Shown: positions 8,618 through 17,220 of the stretch, piece by piece
How positions within the stretch are numbered: position 1 is the stretch's first letter
Layout: each line of letters opens with the position of its first letter
DNA from: Methylophilus medardicus
Lineage (GTDB): Bacteria > Pseudomonadota > Gammaproteobacteria > Burkholderiales > Methylophilaceae
Direction of reading: 5' to 3'
NCBI RefSeq assembly: GCF_006363955.1
Contig: NZ_CP040948.1
Span: forward strand, 992,001 to 1,056,000
Length of the DNA: 64,000 nucleotides
Translations under genes and position numbers: made by a program
Notes under the pieces: model-generated
Database searches by the model: none
The model's input: only the letters and a program-made list of their open reading frames with translations
What the model was told of the DNA's origin: nothing

Positions 8618-9535
8618 ATGCAAGCACCGTCTCCCTTTGAGCCCTTCAGCACGCCAAATTGGCTAAAGCCAAAGCAGCGTGATCGCGTATTGCGTATTCC
8701 GGCACGCTTGGTATGGGCATTTGCGTTGTCGTTGCTGTTTCATGCGATCCTGTTCTGGGGTTTTTTAGTTGATTTGCTGAAACCGCTTGAAGAACCGGCA
8801 CAAGAGCCATTGAATATTGTGCTCGACTTGGGCCTGCCTGTGCCTAAAACGCCGCAAGCCTCTCCGCCGCCACAGACCCCCGCCGCACCTGCGCCAACAC
8901 CGCGGCCAACACCAAAACCGACGCCTAAGTCTGAACCGCGGCTACCAAAAAAAGTCATTCAGTCGCCACGGCCGGACAGTGCGTTCAAGTTGCCTGAGCC
9001 CAAGCCACAGCCAGCGCCAGTGCCTACGCCGCCCACCCCCGCAGCACCGGTGGAGGATTTTTCGACCATGCTCAAGCGGAGGCAATCCGACCGTAATGGT
9101 GCAGAAATGGCTGCCAAGCAAATCAATGAAGCCGCCGCCGCAGCCGAGCGCGGCCCATCTGAAGATGAGCGCCGCACCAAAAACATCATGAATAACCTTA
9201 AATTTGGCACGCATGGCTTGTTTCAGATCCAGCGCATGGACCCTTACAATGCGACGTTCAGCTTTAAAGGCTGGGTCGACGACTATACCTCGGCTAATAC
9301 CCAATACTACGAAGTCGAGGCGCGAAATGGTGAAGATATCCGGCTGGTCATGATGCGGCGCATGATTGCCATCATCCGGGAGCATTACACCGGCGATTTT
9401 GATTGGATATCCAACCGTTTAGGGCGCACGGTTTCGTTATCGGCGCGCCAGTCGGATAACGCATTCCTTGAAGACTTTATGATGAAAGAGTTTTTTGGGC
9501 CGAATTATAAAAATCTGGATATTTACGGCCGCTAG
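8618..9535 (+). CDS. TonB-like membrane-anchored protein with proline-rich linker
   Basis: 305 residues. One membrane anchor lies at about residues 29-52 (cytoplasmic N-terminus), followed by a periplasmic Pro/Ala/Lys-rich linker at about 60-150 with repeated P-x-P and T-P-K-P units, as in TonB proteins. The C-terminal part (about 185-305) is a mixed charged domain ending in YGR; it does not show the usual YP-x2-A TonB core, so calling it TonB itself is unsafe. It lies 37 bases after hrpA and 10 bases before the KdpD-like kinase, so it could be transcribed with either. Likely spans the periplasm; partner unknown. Confidence 0.65.
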   Translation: MQAPSPFEPFSTPNWLKPKQRDRVLRIPARLVWAFALSLLFHAILFWGFLVDLLKPLEEPAQEPLNIVLDLGLPVPKTPQASPPPQTPAAPAPTPRPTPKPTPKSEPRLPKKVIQSPRPDSAFKLPEPKPQPAPVPTPPTPAAPVEDFSTMLKRRQSDRNGAEMAAKQINEAAAAAERGPSEDERRTKNIMNNLKFGTHGLFQIQRMDPYNATFSFKGWVDDYTSANTQYYEVEARNGEDIRLVMMRRMIAIIREHYTGDFDWISNRLGRTVSLSARQSDNAFLEDFMMKEFFGPNYKNLDIYGR

Positions 9536-9545
9536 AGAGGGGTAA

Positions 9546-11069
9546 ATGATGCCAGGGGATTTGGATACTTTTTCGTTGTCAAAACAATCCTCTTGGCGAA
9601 TGTATCTGGCCTTGGTCATCGCCATGGCCTTGGTTACTGCGTTCGGGCTGTATCCGTTCTCAGGGCTGAATCTCAGCGTCGTCAGCCTGTTGTATATGCT
9701 GTGTGTGTTGGGGGCCGCGTTTTTTTTGCGCTTCTATCATGCGTTGCTGACTGCCGTCGTTGCGGTGTTACTCATGAATTATTGTTTTATTGAGCCGCGC
9801 TACACCTTGCGGATTGCCAGTTTGCAATCGTGGGTGATGTTGATCGTGTTTACTATTCTTGCCCTGACGGTGAGTCGTTTGATGCAGCGACTAAAAATGC
9901 AAACGCTAGAAGCGCAGCGGGCGGCACAACAATCTGCTTTTTTTCAATCGCTGGCTGAACTGCTGGCAAAACACTCTAGCGTTGACAGTTTGTTAACCGC
10001 GGCATGCGAGCATGTGCGCCGGGTATTTGGCTGGCGAGTGAGTGTGCTGCAACTATCAGAATCACAAGCATTGAAGACACTGGCTGGCGCCGCTGTGAAC
10101 GGTCTCGAGGCATCTAGTGTGCAATGGGCATTAGACTATCAGCGTGCAATCGGTGCCGGTACCCCAGACTGGCCGACCATGGATGTCTGTATCTTGCCAT
10201 TTGGTTTTCCGCAGCGTGAAATCTTGGTGGTGGCAACAGGCACAGATGGGCCTGATCTACATTTTTTGCAATTGCTGACCGACCAATTGGCGCAAGCAAC
10301 CACCAATGTTCGTCAGCAATTAGCCTTGGCACTGGCCGCCCGCGACGCCAGTGAGGCGCAGTTTAAAAAGACATTGCTAACCGCGCTCTCACACGATATG
10401 CGCACTCCGCTGACGGCGATTCTTGGTGCCGTGAATGTGTTGGCAGATCGCCAGATTGAGTTGGCATCGAGTCAGTCCACGCAATTGCTGCACAGCATTC
10501 AGGCTGAAGCCACTTACCTGACACAAGCGACTGAAAATATTCTCACACTGGTCAAGCTGGATGCTGGCGGCAGTAGCTTACATCTGGACTGGCAATCGCC
10601 GCAGGAAGTCATTCAACATGTTGTACAGCGCTATTTACAGCGGACACCGGCTGTGCCTTTGCAATTATCTTTACCTGCGCACGACTCGTCACAAGAGGTA
10701 TTGATACATGTGGATGCCGTGCTCGTGGCCCATGCGCTGGCTAACTTGATCGACAATGCTTTGCACTGGCGTAGCCCTGAGACTCCCGTTGAGGTGGCGA
10801 TGGAGGTGGCGCCGCCATGGCTGGTGTTGTCCGTGCGAAATCAGGGTCCAGGTTTCCCGCCCTGTTTTGTTATTTCTGCTTTTGATAGTCACAAGCAGGC
10901 GAGGGCTGGCGGGCGCGGTTTTGGTCTTGGCTTAACCATTGTCCAGACGTTGATGCAGTTGCATCAAGGGCAATTACAGTTGACCACCAGTGACGATCAT
11001 CGCACCTGTGTCCGCTTATTGTTTCCGTTTGTGCGCGCCACAGATCTGATGCAGGGGCAACATTTGTGA
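9546..11069 (+). CDS. KdpD-like sensor histidine kinase lacking the N-terminal KdpD/Usp domains
   Basis: 507 residues. Four closely spaced membrane helices in the first about 110 residues form a DUF4118 module as in KdpD. A GAF-like region follows (about 130-265), then HisKA with the phospho-acceptor in SHDMRTPL (H283) and a HATPase domain with N-box NLIDNAL and G-box GRGFGLGL. KdpD of E. coli (894 residues) carries an additional N-terminal ATP-binding and universal-stress part that is absent here. The start ATG 9546 follows a GAGAGGGG site. The stop overlaps the next gene by 4 bases (GTGA), so the kinase and regulator are translationally coupled. Nearby kup suggests that K+ or osmotic state is the signal; this is inference. 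Confidence 0.85.
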   Translation: MMPGDLDTFSLSKQSSWRMYLALVIAMALVTAFGLYPFSGLNLSVVSLLYMLCVLGAAFFLRFYHALLTAVVAVLLMNYCFIEPRYTLRIASLQSWVMLIVFTILALTVSRLMQRLKMQTLEAQRAAQQSAFFQSLAELLAKHSSVDSLLTAACEHVRRVFGWRVSVLQLSESQALKTLAGAAVNGLEASSVQWALDYQRAIGAGTPDWPTMDVCILPFGFPQREILVVATGTDGPDLHFLQLLTDQLAQATTNVRQQLALALAARDASEAQFKKTLLTALSHDMRTPLTAILGAVNVLADRQIELASSQSTQLLHSIQAEATYLTQATENILTLVKLDAGGSSLHLDWQSPQEVIQHVVQRYLQRTPAVPLQLSLPAHDSSQEVLIHVDAVLVAHALANLIDNALHWRSPETPVEVAMEVAPPWLVLSVRNQGPGFPPCFVISAFDSHKQARAGGRGFGLGLTIVQTLMQLHQGQLQLTTSDDHRTCVRLLFPFVRATDLMQGQHL

Positions 11070-11746
11070 GCGCTGCGGCTGCCTCTCGCTTGCTGTTGGT
11101 CGAGGATGACCCCGGTGTCTACCATTTTTTGCTGCCTGCTTTATCGGCCCACGGTTACCGGGTACAGCATGCGCGTGATCTAGCGCAAGCCAAGCAGGTC
11201 GCTCACTTTGAGATGGTCATTCTCGATCTTGGCCTGCCGGATGGGCAGGGCGAACAGTTTATTCCGCATCTACGCGCTTATTCCGATGTGCCAATCTTGG
11301 TGCTCTCAGCCCGCCAGGACGAACTGGATAAAGTGCATTGTCTTAATTTAGGGGCAGACGACTACTTGATGAAACCCTTCGGCCTGCCAGAATTGCTAGC
11401 GAGGATTCAGGTGGCGTTGCGGCGAACAGCCATCATGCAGATGCGTGACCATGTGTATCAACATCAGTCTTTACAGATCAACCGTGCCAGCGGCATCGTC
11501 ACCAAGCAGGGGCAACCGCTGCATTTAAGTCCGATTGAGCATGCTTTGCTCATGCTGCTGGCGAGCAAACCGGGCACCATTTTCACCCACAGCCAATTAC
11601 TGGCGCAAGTGTGGGGCGCTGACTTTATTAACGAAACGCATTATTTGCGCATTCACATTGGTCGTTTACGCGCGAAGCTCGAGGCAGATCCCTCGGCGCC
11701 GCAAACGCTGCTGACGGAACTCGGTATTGGTTATCGCTTGGCCTGA
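11066..11746 (+). CDS. KdpE-like response regulator (OmpR/PhoB family)
   Basis: 226 residues. The receiver domain has the acidic pair EDD near residue 13, the phospho-acceptor D54 (VILDLGLPDG), the S/T in LVLSARQ and the lysine in LMKPFG. The C-terminal winged-helix (about 130-226) has the typical LSPIEHALL and HYLRIHIGRLRAKLE segments. The sequence resembles KdpE more than PhoB or OmpR. It begins with GTG overlapping the kinase stop. The next gene downstream is kup, 80 bases away on the same strand, making kup a likely target. Confidence 0.88.
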   Translation: MSAAAASRLLLVEDDPGVYHFLLPALSAHGYRVQHARDLAQAKQVAHFEMVILDLGLPDGQGEQFIPHLRAYSDVPILVLSARQDELDKVHCLNLGADDYLMKPFGLPELLARIQVALRRTAIMQMRDHVYQHQSLQINRASGIVTKQGQPLHLSPIEHALLMLLASKPGTIFTHSQLLAQVWGADFINETHYLRIHIGRLRAKLEADPSAPQTLLTELGIGYRLA

Positions 11747-11826
11747 ATCATTGGTCTGATTCGTTTATGCGATTGATATGTCGCTAGTCGCACACTCCTT
11801 GCATCAATCAACCACAAGGGGATGTG

Positions 11827-13707
11827 ATGGATATGCTATCCACCAAAAAAAGTAGTTTGGCAGCACTTGCGCTCGGAGCGATAGGCGTCGTCTATGGCGA
11901 TATTGGCACTAGCCCACTCTACACCATACAGGTCATTTTCAGCGAGGGCACCGGGGTGCCTCTGACTCCACCCAATATTCTGGGTGCAATATCGTCTATT
12001 TTCTGGTTGCTCATGTTTGTGGTGACTTTTAAATACGTGTTGCTGGTGTTGAGGGCACACCACAAAGGGGAGGGCGGAGTTATGGCATTGCTCTCACTAG
12101 CCGTCTCCAGTTTACGGCCACAGGATAAGCGCAGCCGTGGCTTGCTGCTATTAGGCGTGTTCGGGGCGGCCCTGTTTTATGGTGATAGCGTACTCACGCC
12201 AGCCATTTCTGTGTTATCCGCCGTCGAAGGGTTACAGGTGGCAGCCCCCGGCCTTGCCGCGCAGGTGCTGCCAATCGCCATTGGCATCCTGATTGGGCTG
12301 TTTTGGTTTCAGCGTCACGGTACACATGCCGTGGGTCGGTTTTTTGGCCCGATTGTCATCGTCTGGTTCGTGGTATTAGCTGCGATCGGCAGTTGGCAGA
12401 TTGCACAAGCGCCGGAGATACTGCAAGCCTTGCATCCGCAATATGCTTGGCAGTTTCTGCAAGCGCGTGGTGCGGGCGTTTTTCTGGCGATAGGCGCTAT
12501 TTTATTGGCGGTTACAGGCGCCGAGGCGCTGTATGCGGATATGGGCCATTTTGGCCGTCCAGCGATTCAACTGGCTTGGCTCGGACTGGTGTTTCCCTGT
12601 TTAGCGATTAACTACTTAGGGCAGGGCGCCTTGTTGTTATTGCACCCCGACGCGGTCAGCAATCCGTTTTATCTCTCTTTTCCACAACCTTTGCTGATTC
12701 CAGCAGTGATTCTGGCCACGATGGCCACCATTATTGCCTCACAAGCAGTCATTTCTGGTGCCTTTTCGATGAGCCGGCAAGCGATTCAACTCGGTTTCCT
12801 GCCGCGGATGCGCATCGTGCACACTTCCGCCAGTGAATCCGGTCAAATCTATATGCCTGCGGTCAACTGGGCCTTGTTGGGCGCTGTGATTTTGGTCTGC
12901 CTTGCTTTTCAAAGCTCTGCTGCGTTGGCGTCTGCTTATGGTATTGCAGTGACCGGCACCATGTTGATCACCACCATTTTGTTATTGATCGTGATGCGTC
13001 AGCGTTGGCAGTTCCCCCCGCTATTGGCTTGGTCACTCACCGGTTTGCTCGCCACCGTCGATGCGGTATTACTCAGTTCGGCATCAATGAAGTTTTTTCA
13101 AGGAGGCTGGTTTCCGGTGGCGTTGAGTCTGGTGCTGATTGTGCTCATGACGACCTGGAAAAAAGGCCGTTATACCTTGTTGAATGGCATTGCTAGTACT
13201 GATCCGAAATTGCAACCATTTGTCAGCACATTGGCCTCCAGTGCGCTCACACGCGTAGACAGAACAGCTGTGTACATGGTCTCAAACCTTGAAACGGTGC
13301 CACAGGCGCTATTGCATAATCTGAAACACAATCAGGTGCTGCATCAGCGTAATTTATTTGTGAATGTGGTGTTTGACGAAGTGCCTTATCTAAATACGCA
13401 GGAGAGAGTGACGCTGACGCCTCTGGCCGAGGGCTTCTGGCAAGTGCAGTTGCGCTATGGATTCATGCAATATGCGGATATTCCTCAAGCGCTAATGCAG
13501 CTCAATTTAAACGGCAAAACGCTGGATCCTTTTACTAACTCGTATTTTTTGAGTCGCGACATTATTGTGCCTGATGTGGGCGGTGCGATGCCACGTTGGC
13601 GCGATCAGTTGTTTTCGGTGATGTCACGTAATGCGAGTAGTGCCGTCGAGTATTTTAATATCCCTACCAATAGCGTCATTGAGCTGGGAAGCCGGGTACA
13701 AATTTAA
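11827..13707 (+). CDS. kup: Low-affinity K+ uptake transporter Kup
   Basis: 626 residues, close to E. coli Kup (622). The N-terminal signature GAIGVVYGDIGTSPLYT is the hallmark of the KUP/HAK/KT family, and twelve hydrophobic segments occupy the first about 440 residues. The cytoplasmic C-terminal domain follows (about 450-626). Residues in GEGGVMAL and GDSVLTPAISVLSAVEGL are typical. H+/K+ symport across the inner membrane is expected. I prefer ATG 11827 over GTG 11824 because AAGGGGA ends 5 bases upstream. A strong terminator lies 50 bases downstream. Placement after a KdpDE-like pair is unusual because KdpDE normally controls kdpFABC. Confidence 0.95.
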   Translation: MDMLSTKKSSLAALALGAIGVVYGDIGTSPLYTIQVIFSEGTGVPLTPPNILGAISSIFWLLMFVVTFKYVLLVLRAHHKGEGGVMALLSLAVSSLRPQDKRSRGLLLLGVFGAALFYGDSVLTPAISVLSAVEGLQVAAPGLAAQVLPIAIGILIGLFWFQRHGTHAVGRFFGPIVIVWFVVLAAIGSWQIAQAPEILQALHPQYAWQFLQARGAGVFLAIGAILLAVTGAEALYADMGHFGRPAIQLAWLGLVFPCLAINYLGQGALLLLHPDAVSNPFYLSFPQPLLIPAVILATMATIIASQAVISGAFSMSRQAIQLGFLPRMRIVHTSASESGQIYMPAVNWALLGAVILVCLAFQSSAALASAYGIAVTGTMLITTILLLIVMRQRWQFPPLLAWSLTGLLATVDAVLLSSASMKFFQGGWFPVALSLVLIVLMTTWKKGRYTLLNGIASTDPKLQPFVSTLASSALTRVDRTAVYMVSNLETVPQALLHNLKHNQVLHQRNLFVNVVFDEVPYLNTQERVTLTPLAEGFWQVQLRYGFMQYADIPQALMQLNLNGKTLDPFTNSYFLSRDIIVPDVGGAMPRWRDQLFSVMSRNASSAVEYFNIPTNSVIELGSRVQI

Positions 13708-13760
13708 CTACTTTGTTGATGCTTCTATCCTGTATCGGCGGACTGTTGAGCCTAAATGAA

Positions 13761-13784
13761 AAAAGCCCCGACGTCGGGGCTTTT
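13761..13784. terminator. Bidirectional terminator between kup and the EF-hand gene
   Basis: AAAAGCCCCGA-CG-TCGGGGCTTTT is a perfect inverted repeat with A and T tails on both sides, between two convergent genes. Confidence 0.9.
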
Positions 13785-13796
13785 GAGCGTTTTCGC

Positions 13797-14114
13797 TTAT
13801 ATTTTACGGCTACCAGCGGCCGCTTTTTGATGAATCAGTTGATACACTTGTTCAACTTCTTTTTGCTCTGCTTGATCGAGCAAACCATCATGGTTGGCAT
13901 CCATGTGCTCAAACATTTTTTTCTCGTTGCTCGGGTCTCCTTGTAGGTATTCCTGCAAGGAAATCGAACCATCTGTATTTTCGTCCAAATAGCTGATACT
14001 AAAGCTAGGCGACATTTTATTACAGTCTGGCATAGCCTCATGCGCTGCTGCATGCGCATTTTGATACAACGATGGAATTAAAAACAGCACAAACGTAAAC
14101 ACAGTCATTTTCAT
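13797..14114 (-). CDS. Exported EF-hand (calcium-binding) protein
   Basis: 105 residues from ATG 14114, which has GGGG about 7 bases upstream; a GTG at 14123 is the alternative. An N-terminal signal peptide (MKMTVFTFVLFLIPSLYQNAHA) is followed by two EF-hand loops: DENTDGSISLQEY and DANHDGLLDQAEQ, both with D-x-(N/D)-x-D-G spacing. A short cysteine-containing stretch lies between the signal and the first loop. The protein is probably periplasmic and binds Ca2+. Calcium is the cofactor metal of MxaF-type methanol dehydrogenase, but no link to that enzyme is shown. Confidence 0.82.
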   Translation of the reverse strand: MKMTVFTFVLFLIPSLYQNAHAAAHEAMPDCNKMSPSFSISYLDENTDGSISLQEYLQGDPSNEKKMFEHMDANHDGLLDQAEQKEVEQVYQLIHQKAAAGSRKI

Positions 14115-14223
14115 ATCAATCACCCCGTATAAGTATCAGATATGATTCACGCGATAGCTAACTGGTTCAACTGTTGTCTTATTTTTTCATTGTTTAATAG
14201 ATGGGTGCTTGCACGGGATAAGC

Positions 14224-14252
14224 AAACACCGCTAGCATCGCCAGCGGTGTTT
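14224..14252 (-). terminator. Terminator after the UPF0114 gene
   Basis: AAACACCGCT and AGCGGTGTTT form a 10-base stem with a 9-base loop, 19 bases past the stop of the UPF0114 gene. Confidence 0.75.
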
Positions 14253-14270
14253 ATAGGATCAGGCCAATGG

Positions 14271-14795
14271 TTAGTGGGCGGCGCCATGGCCGGCAATTTT
14301 GTCCATCCATGCAAACAACACCCCGGTGATGATGAAGGTGAGATGGATCCCCACCAGCCAAGCCATTTGCTCTGTACTGAACGAGGCCGTGCCAGAACTT
14401 TGGTGCACAAACGCTTTAAGCAAATCGATGGCAGAGATCGCCACAATCGAGCCGATCAATTTTAGTTTAAGACCAGAATAATCCACTTTGCCCATCCATT
14501 CTGGACGGTCTTCGCTGTTCGCGGTATCAATGCGGGAGACAAAGTTTTCATAGCCACTGAAAATCACCATAATTAGCAGATTGCCCACCAGCGTAATATC
14601 CACCAAGGCCAGCAACGAGAGCACGGTTTCCTGCTCTGAAAAGCTGCCAAGATGCGCAGCAATATGCACAAATTCTTGCCCAAACTTCACCAGCAGAATC
14701 ACCAGGCCACCCACCAGCCCCAGATACATCGGCGCCATCAGCCATCGACTTCTGAAAATCAGGCCTTCTAAAATTTTTTCTAAAAAATGTCCCAT
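14271..14795 (-). CDS. UPF0114 (YqhA/TIGR00645) inner-membrane protein
   Basis: 174 residues from ATG 14795, chosen because GGAG lies about 8 bases upstream and the family N-terminus (GHFLEKILEGLIFRSRWLMAP) starts there. Four hydrophobic segments are visible, with the conserved SRWLMAPMYLGL and NLLIMVIFSGYENFVS blocks of YqhA. Function of the family is not established. It lies 23 bases after the CobW-type GTPase gene in the same direction and is followed by a hairpin terminator, so the two form a short operon. Confidence 0.88.
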   Translation of the reverse strand: MGHFLEKILEGLIFRSRWLMAPMYLGLVGGLVILLVKFGQEFVHIAAHLGSFSEQETVLSLLALVDITLVGNLLIMVIFSGYENFVSRIDTANSEDRPEWMGKVDYSGLKLKLIGSIVAISAIDLLKAFVHQSSGTASFSTEQMAWLVGIHLTFIITGVLFAWMDKIAGHGAAH

Positions 14796-14818
14796 TTCAA
14801 CTCCAGTCAATCATGTTC

Positions 14819-15856
14819 TTAAAATTGCGTCAGCATGTCGCGCACTGCTTTTTCATCAATGCCTTTGCCAATCACCACAATCCGGCTGATCGGCTCCTCC
14901 TCATCCCAGCCTTCAAGCAGTGTCGGCGGGTAGGGCGTAAAGTGCACCGCGTGGATCGCCAATGGTGCGGGCGCGTCTTCTACGTGCAAAATGCCTTTCA
15001 GGCGTAATAGCTTTTCACCATGTGTCTGGCACAATTTTAATATCACGCCCTTAAAGTCTGCCCATGCCATTGGCTTAGGCAGGTAGACGGTAAACGTATG
15101 CACATCGTCGTGCGCAGGGGCTTTGGGCAAGGTGCCTTTTTTTGCCGCATGAAACCCACTCGCAGGCGCACGCAACCAGCGCTGCGGGTTCGCCTGTTTG
15201 CTGGCAAAGTCAAACAAGCCTACATCAATAATCTGTAATGGGTCTATCTCGCCATGCGACACAAACTGCTGCGTCGCATTCGGGTTAATCTCACTCAGCT
15301 TCGCTTGCAAAGCCTCAATCTGTTCCGGCGTTGCGGTGTCACGCTTGGTAATCAGCAACACATCCGCCACCGCAGCTTGCTTAAGCGCTTCTTTCTGTTC
15401 TGCAATCTGCTGTAACCCATAAGCCGCATCTATCGTCACCACCACTGCGTCTAATCGATACACCGACTCAATCACCGGTTCATTCATCAAATTGGCTAAA
15501 ATCGGACCAGGGTCGGCCATGCCCGTGGTTTCAATTACTAGGCGGTTAAACTCCGGCACCGCTTGCAAACTGCGCTTAAAAAACAAATCGCGCATGGTGT
15601 CAGCCAGCTCGTTTTTGAGAGAACAACACAAACAGCCAGAACTCAACAACACCGTGTTATCGGCAATATGCTCGCTCTCAATGGTTTGCGAAATCTGGCT
15701 ATTGGCAAAAATCTGGTCCAAACCCGCTTCGCCGAGCTCGTTAATGATCACGGCGGTGTCCTTCATTGCAGGGTTATGCAGCAGCTTGTTGAGCAGGGTG
15801 GTTTTACCGCTGCCTAAAAAACCAGTGAGTAGTGTGACGGGGATACGTTTGTCCAT
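14819..15856 (-). CDS. CobW/COG0523-family metallochaperone GTPase
   Basis: 345 residues. Walker A GFLGSGKT is at 12-19, and the metal-binding C-x-C-C motif (GCLCCSL) at 75-78. Switch elements (INELGEAGLD, ETTGMADP) and the guanine-specificity TKRD motif follow, then a CobW_C domain at about 245-345. The family delivers metals such as Zn, Co or Fe to client enzymes using GTP. The sequence resembles YjiA. No Zur box or B12 gene is nearby, so the metal cannot be assigned. It heads a probable two-gene operon with the UPF0114 gene. Confidence 0.92.
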   Translation of the reverse strand: MDKRIPVTLLTGFLGSGKTTLLNKLLHNPAMKDTAVIINELGEAGLDQIFANSQISQTIESEHIADNTVLLSSGCLCCSLKNELADTMRDLFFKRSLQAVPEFNRLVIETTGMADPGPILANLMNEPVIESVYRLDAVVVTIDAAYGLQQIAEQKEALKQAAVADVLLITKRDTATPEQIEALQAKLSEINPNATQQFVSHGEIDPLQIIDVGLFDFASKQANPQRWLRAPASGFHAAKKGTLPKAPAHDDVHTFTVYLPKPMAWADFKGVILKLCQTHGEKLLRLKGILHVEDAPAPLAIHAVHFTPYPPTLLEGWDEEEPISRIVVIGKGIDEKAVRDMLTQF

Positions 15857-16050
15857 GGTATTGCGCGCTTAAAAGGTGAGCCTATTCTAACCTGATTGAA
15901 CAAAAGTCGATGCAGGTGTCTATTGTTTATATGGCGATCGCTGCCTGAATCTCAATACGCCTGTGCACAAAAAGCACGCATATTGGCTGGCGGTTGAAAT
16001 GGATAATGTGCTGATTTGTTGTCTGAATCCGGCGGATAGATTTAAAAATT

Positions 16051-16075
16051 CCCCCATGTCCGGCAACATGGGGGG
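16051..16075 (-). terminator. Terminator after the PEP-CTERM gene
   Basis: CCCCCATGT and ACATGGGGG form a 9-base stem with a 7-base loop. On the minus strand it is followed by AATTTTTAAA. It lies 37 bases beyond the stop at 16113. Confidence 0.85.
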
Positions 16076-16112
16076 CATGGCTTATACCGTGATTGAATGC
16101 AGTTGAGGTGAC

Positions 16113-16817
16113 TCAACCAAGGCGTTGTCTGCGTTGATGTGTGATCCCCAATAGTAATAGGCCTAAACCAAGCATCGCTTGGCTTGAGGGCTCGGGTACT
16201 GGCGTAGCGGTGATGTTGGCAAGTTGAAAGTTCACACGTTGAGAGCCAAAGCCATTGCCACCTTCATTGTAAAACACCGAGAAATTGACGGTTGTATTGC
16301 CATCAAACGGATCGATGATTTTTTGTCGGGCAAATACGAATAAATCTTGGCCAGAGGTATTAATAAAAAAGCTGAGGGTTCCACTCACGCCGAGCGCAGC
16401 CGTGCTGTGCAGTTGGCTGCTGATGAGTTGTGTGTCAAAGTTAGCGTTAAAGGCATCTTTGCTGGAGGTCACCCGGCAATCAATATCAAGATTAAGACAA
16501 GGGTTTATGCTGCTCAGGGCAAGGCTAGTGTTGCCAATGATTGCGCTGGAGGTCACTGCGTTGCGCAGTTCGATTTGGTTTGCGGCAGGGTTGGTGTCTG
16601 CCACAGTGGTATCAATATCCACGCTAAACCCTGCATATTGGTTGGTGAGTGTATCGCGAATGGTTTGACCTGTCAGCAGGCTGACATTTGATCCGTTTGC
16701 GACAAAGTTAATATTGCCAAACACCGAGTATACGACTGCCTTTGCTGGCAAAGCGATGGTGAATAAAGATAATACTAAGCCCTGACAGAATAGTTTGAAT
16801 ATGCCTTTTTGATACAT
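16113..16817 (-). CDS. PEP-CTERM sorting-domain exported protein
   Basis: 234 residues. A signal peptide (about 1-27, ending AKA) is followed by a Ser/Thr/Asn-rich mature domain with two cysteines about six residues apart near the middle. The C-terminus is a canonical PEP-CTERM anchor: VPEPSS, then a hydrophobic helix (LGLGLLLLGI), then a basic tail (HQRRQRLG). This signal is recognised by exosortase (EpsH/XrtA-type), which cleaves it during export; the exosortase must be encoded elsewhere. GAGGAGTAAGG just before the ATG is a very strong ribosome site. Likely an extracellular or EPS-associated surface protein; the function of the mature part is unknown. Confidence 0.88.
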   Translation of the reverse strand: MYQKGIFKLFCQGLVLSLFTIALPAKAVVYSVFGNINFVANGSNVSLLTGQTIRDTLTNQYAGFSVDIDTTVADTNPAANQIELRNAVTSSAIIGNTSLALSSINPCLNLDIDCRVTSSKDAFNANFDTQLISSQLHSTAALGVSGTLSFFINTSGQDLFVFARQKIIDPFDGNTTVNFSVFYNEGGNGFGSQRVNFQLANITATPVPEPSSQAMLGLGLLLLGITHQRRQRLG

Positions 16818-16983
16818 GCCTTACTCCTCGCAAATGGTTTTTACATGATTTTTTATCTTTTAAGATTATGCTGGTCAGTGAGGCAGGTCAATCCCGAGTT
16901 CAGGGGGGATTGTAATGACTGGCACGCTTTAGAAATCTCTCTAAATAGTGGATAAATTGTTGGATTTAGGTTGTCACACGATT

Positions 16984-17220
16984 ATGCAAGCAAAACCATT
17001 TAAGCTTAACCCTAAAAAACTGTTACATTCAAAGTGGACAGCCGTGAACCCTGAGAACAAAGAAAAGCATTGTATGGTCATCAGCTTGGTGATTCTAGAC
17101 GTTGAATCAAAGGTGGTTGAAGCAGTGGAGTTGGAGGCGGTGATGACAGGGCGCAAGCAGTTGATGCCTTGGCGTGAGTTGCAGAAGTGTGATGTGTGGA
17201 AACAAGGATGGCAATTGTGA
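16984..17220 (+). CDS. TIGR02450-family small tryptophan-rich protein
   Basis: 78 residues from ATG 16984; GTG 16948 is in frame but extends beyond the family N-terminus. The conserved pattern NPKKLLHSKWTAVNP, then KEKHCMV, then a conserved R-x-QLMPW-x-EL and a final W-x-x-GWQ is that of TIGR02450, a small conserved family with no assigned biochemical role. It overlaps the next gene by 4 bases (GTGA) and is often found beside FAD oxidoreductase or photolyase-type genes, as here. Confidence 0.82.
   Translation: MQAKPFKLNPKKLLHSKWTAVNPENKEKHCMVISLVILDVESKVVEAVELEAVMTGRKQLMPWRELQKCDVWKQGWQL

Noticed and set aside
8740-9385. Minus-strand frames in the TonB-like gene, one Gly/Ser/Val-rich
   Set aside because: They are the antisense of the Pro/Lys/Ala-rich linker; such frames arise from base composition.
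13713-13946. 77-codon plus-strand frame after kup
   Set aside because: It contains the bidirectional terminator and is antisense to the EF-hand gene.
16285-16691. Two plus-strand frames inside the PEP-CTERM gene
   Set aside because: Antisense shadows; the minus-strand protein has a signal peptide, PEP-CTERM signal and strong ribosome site.
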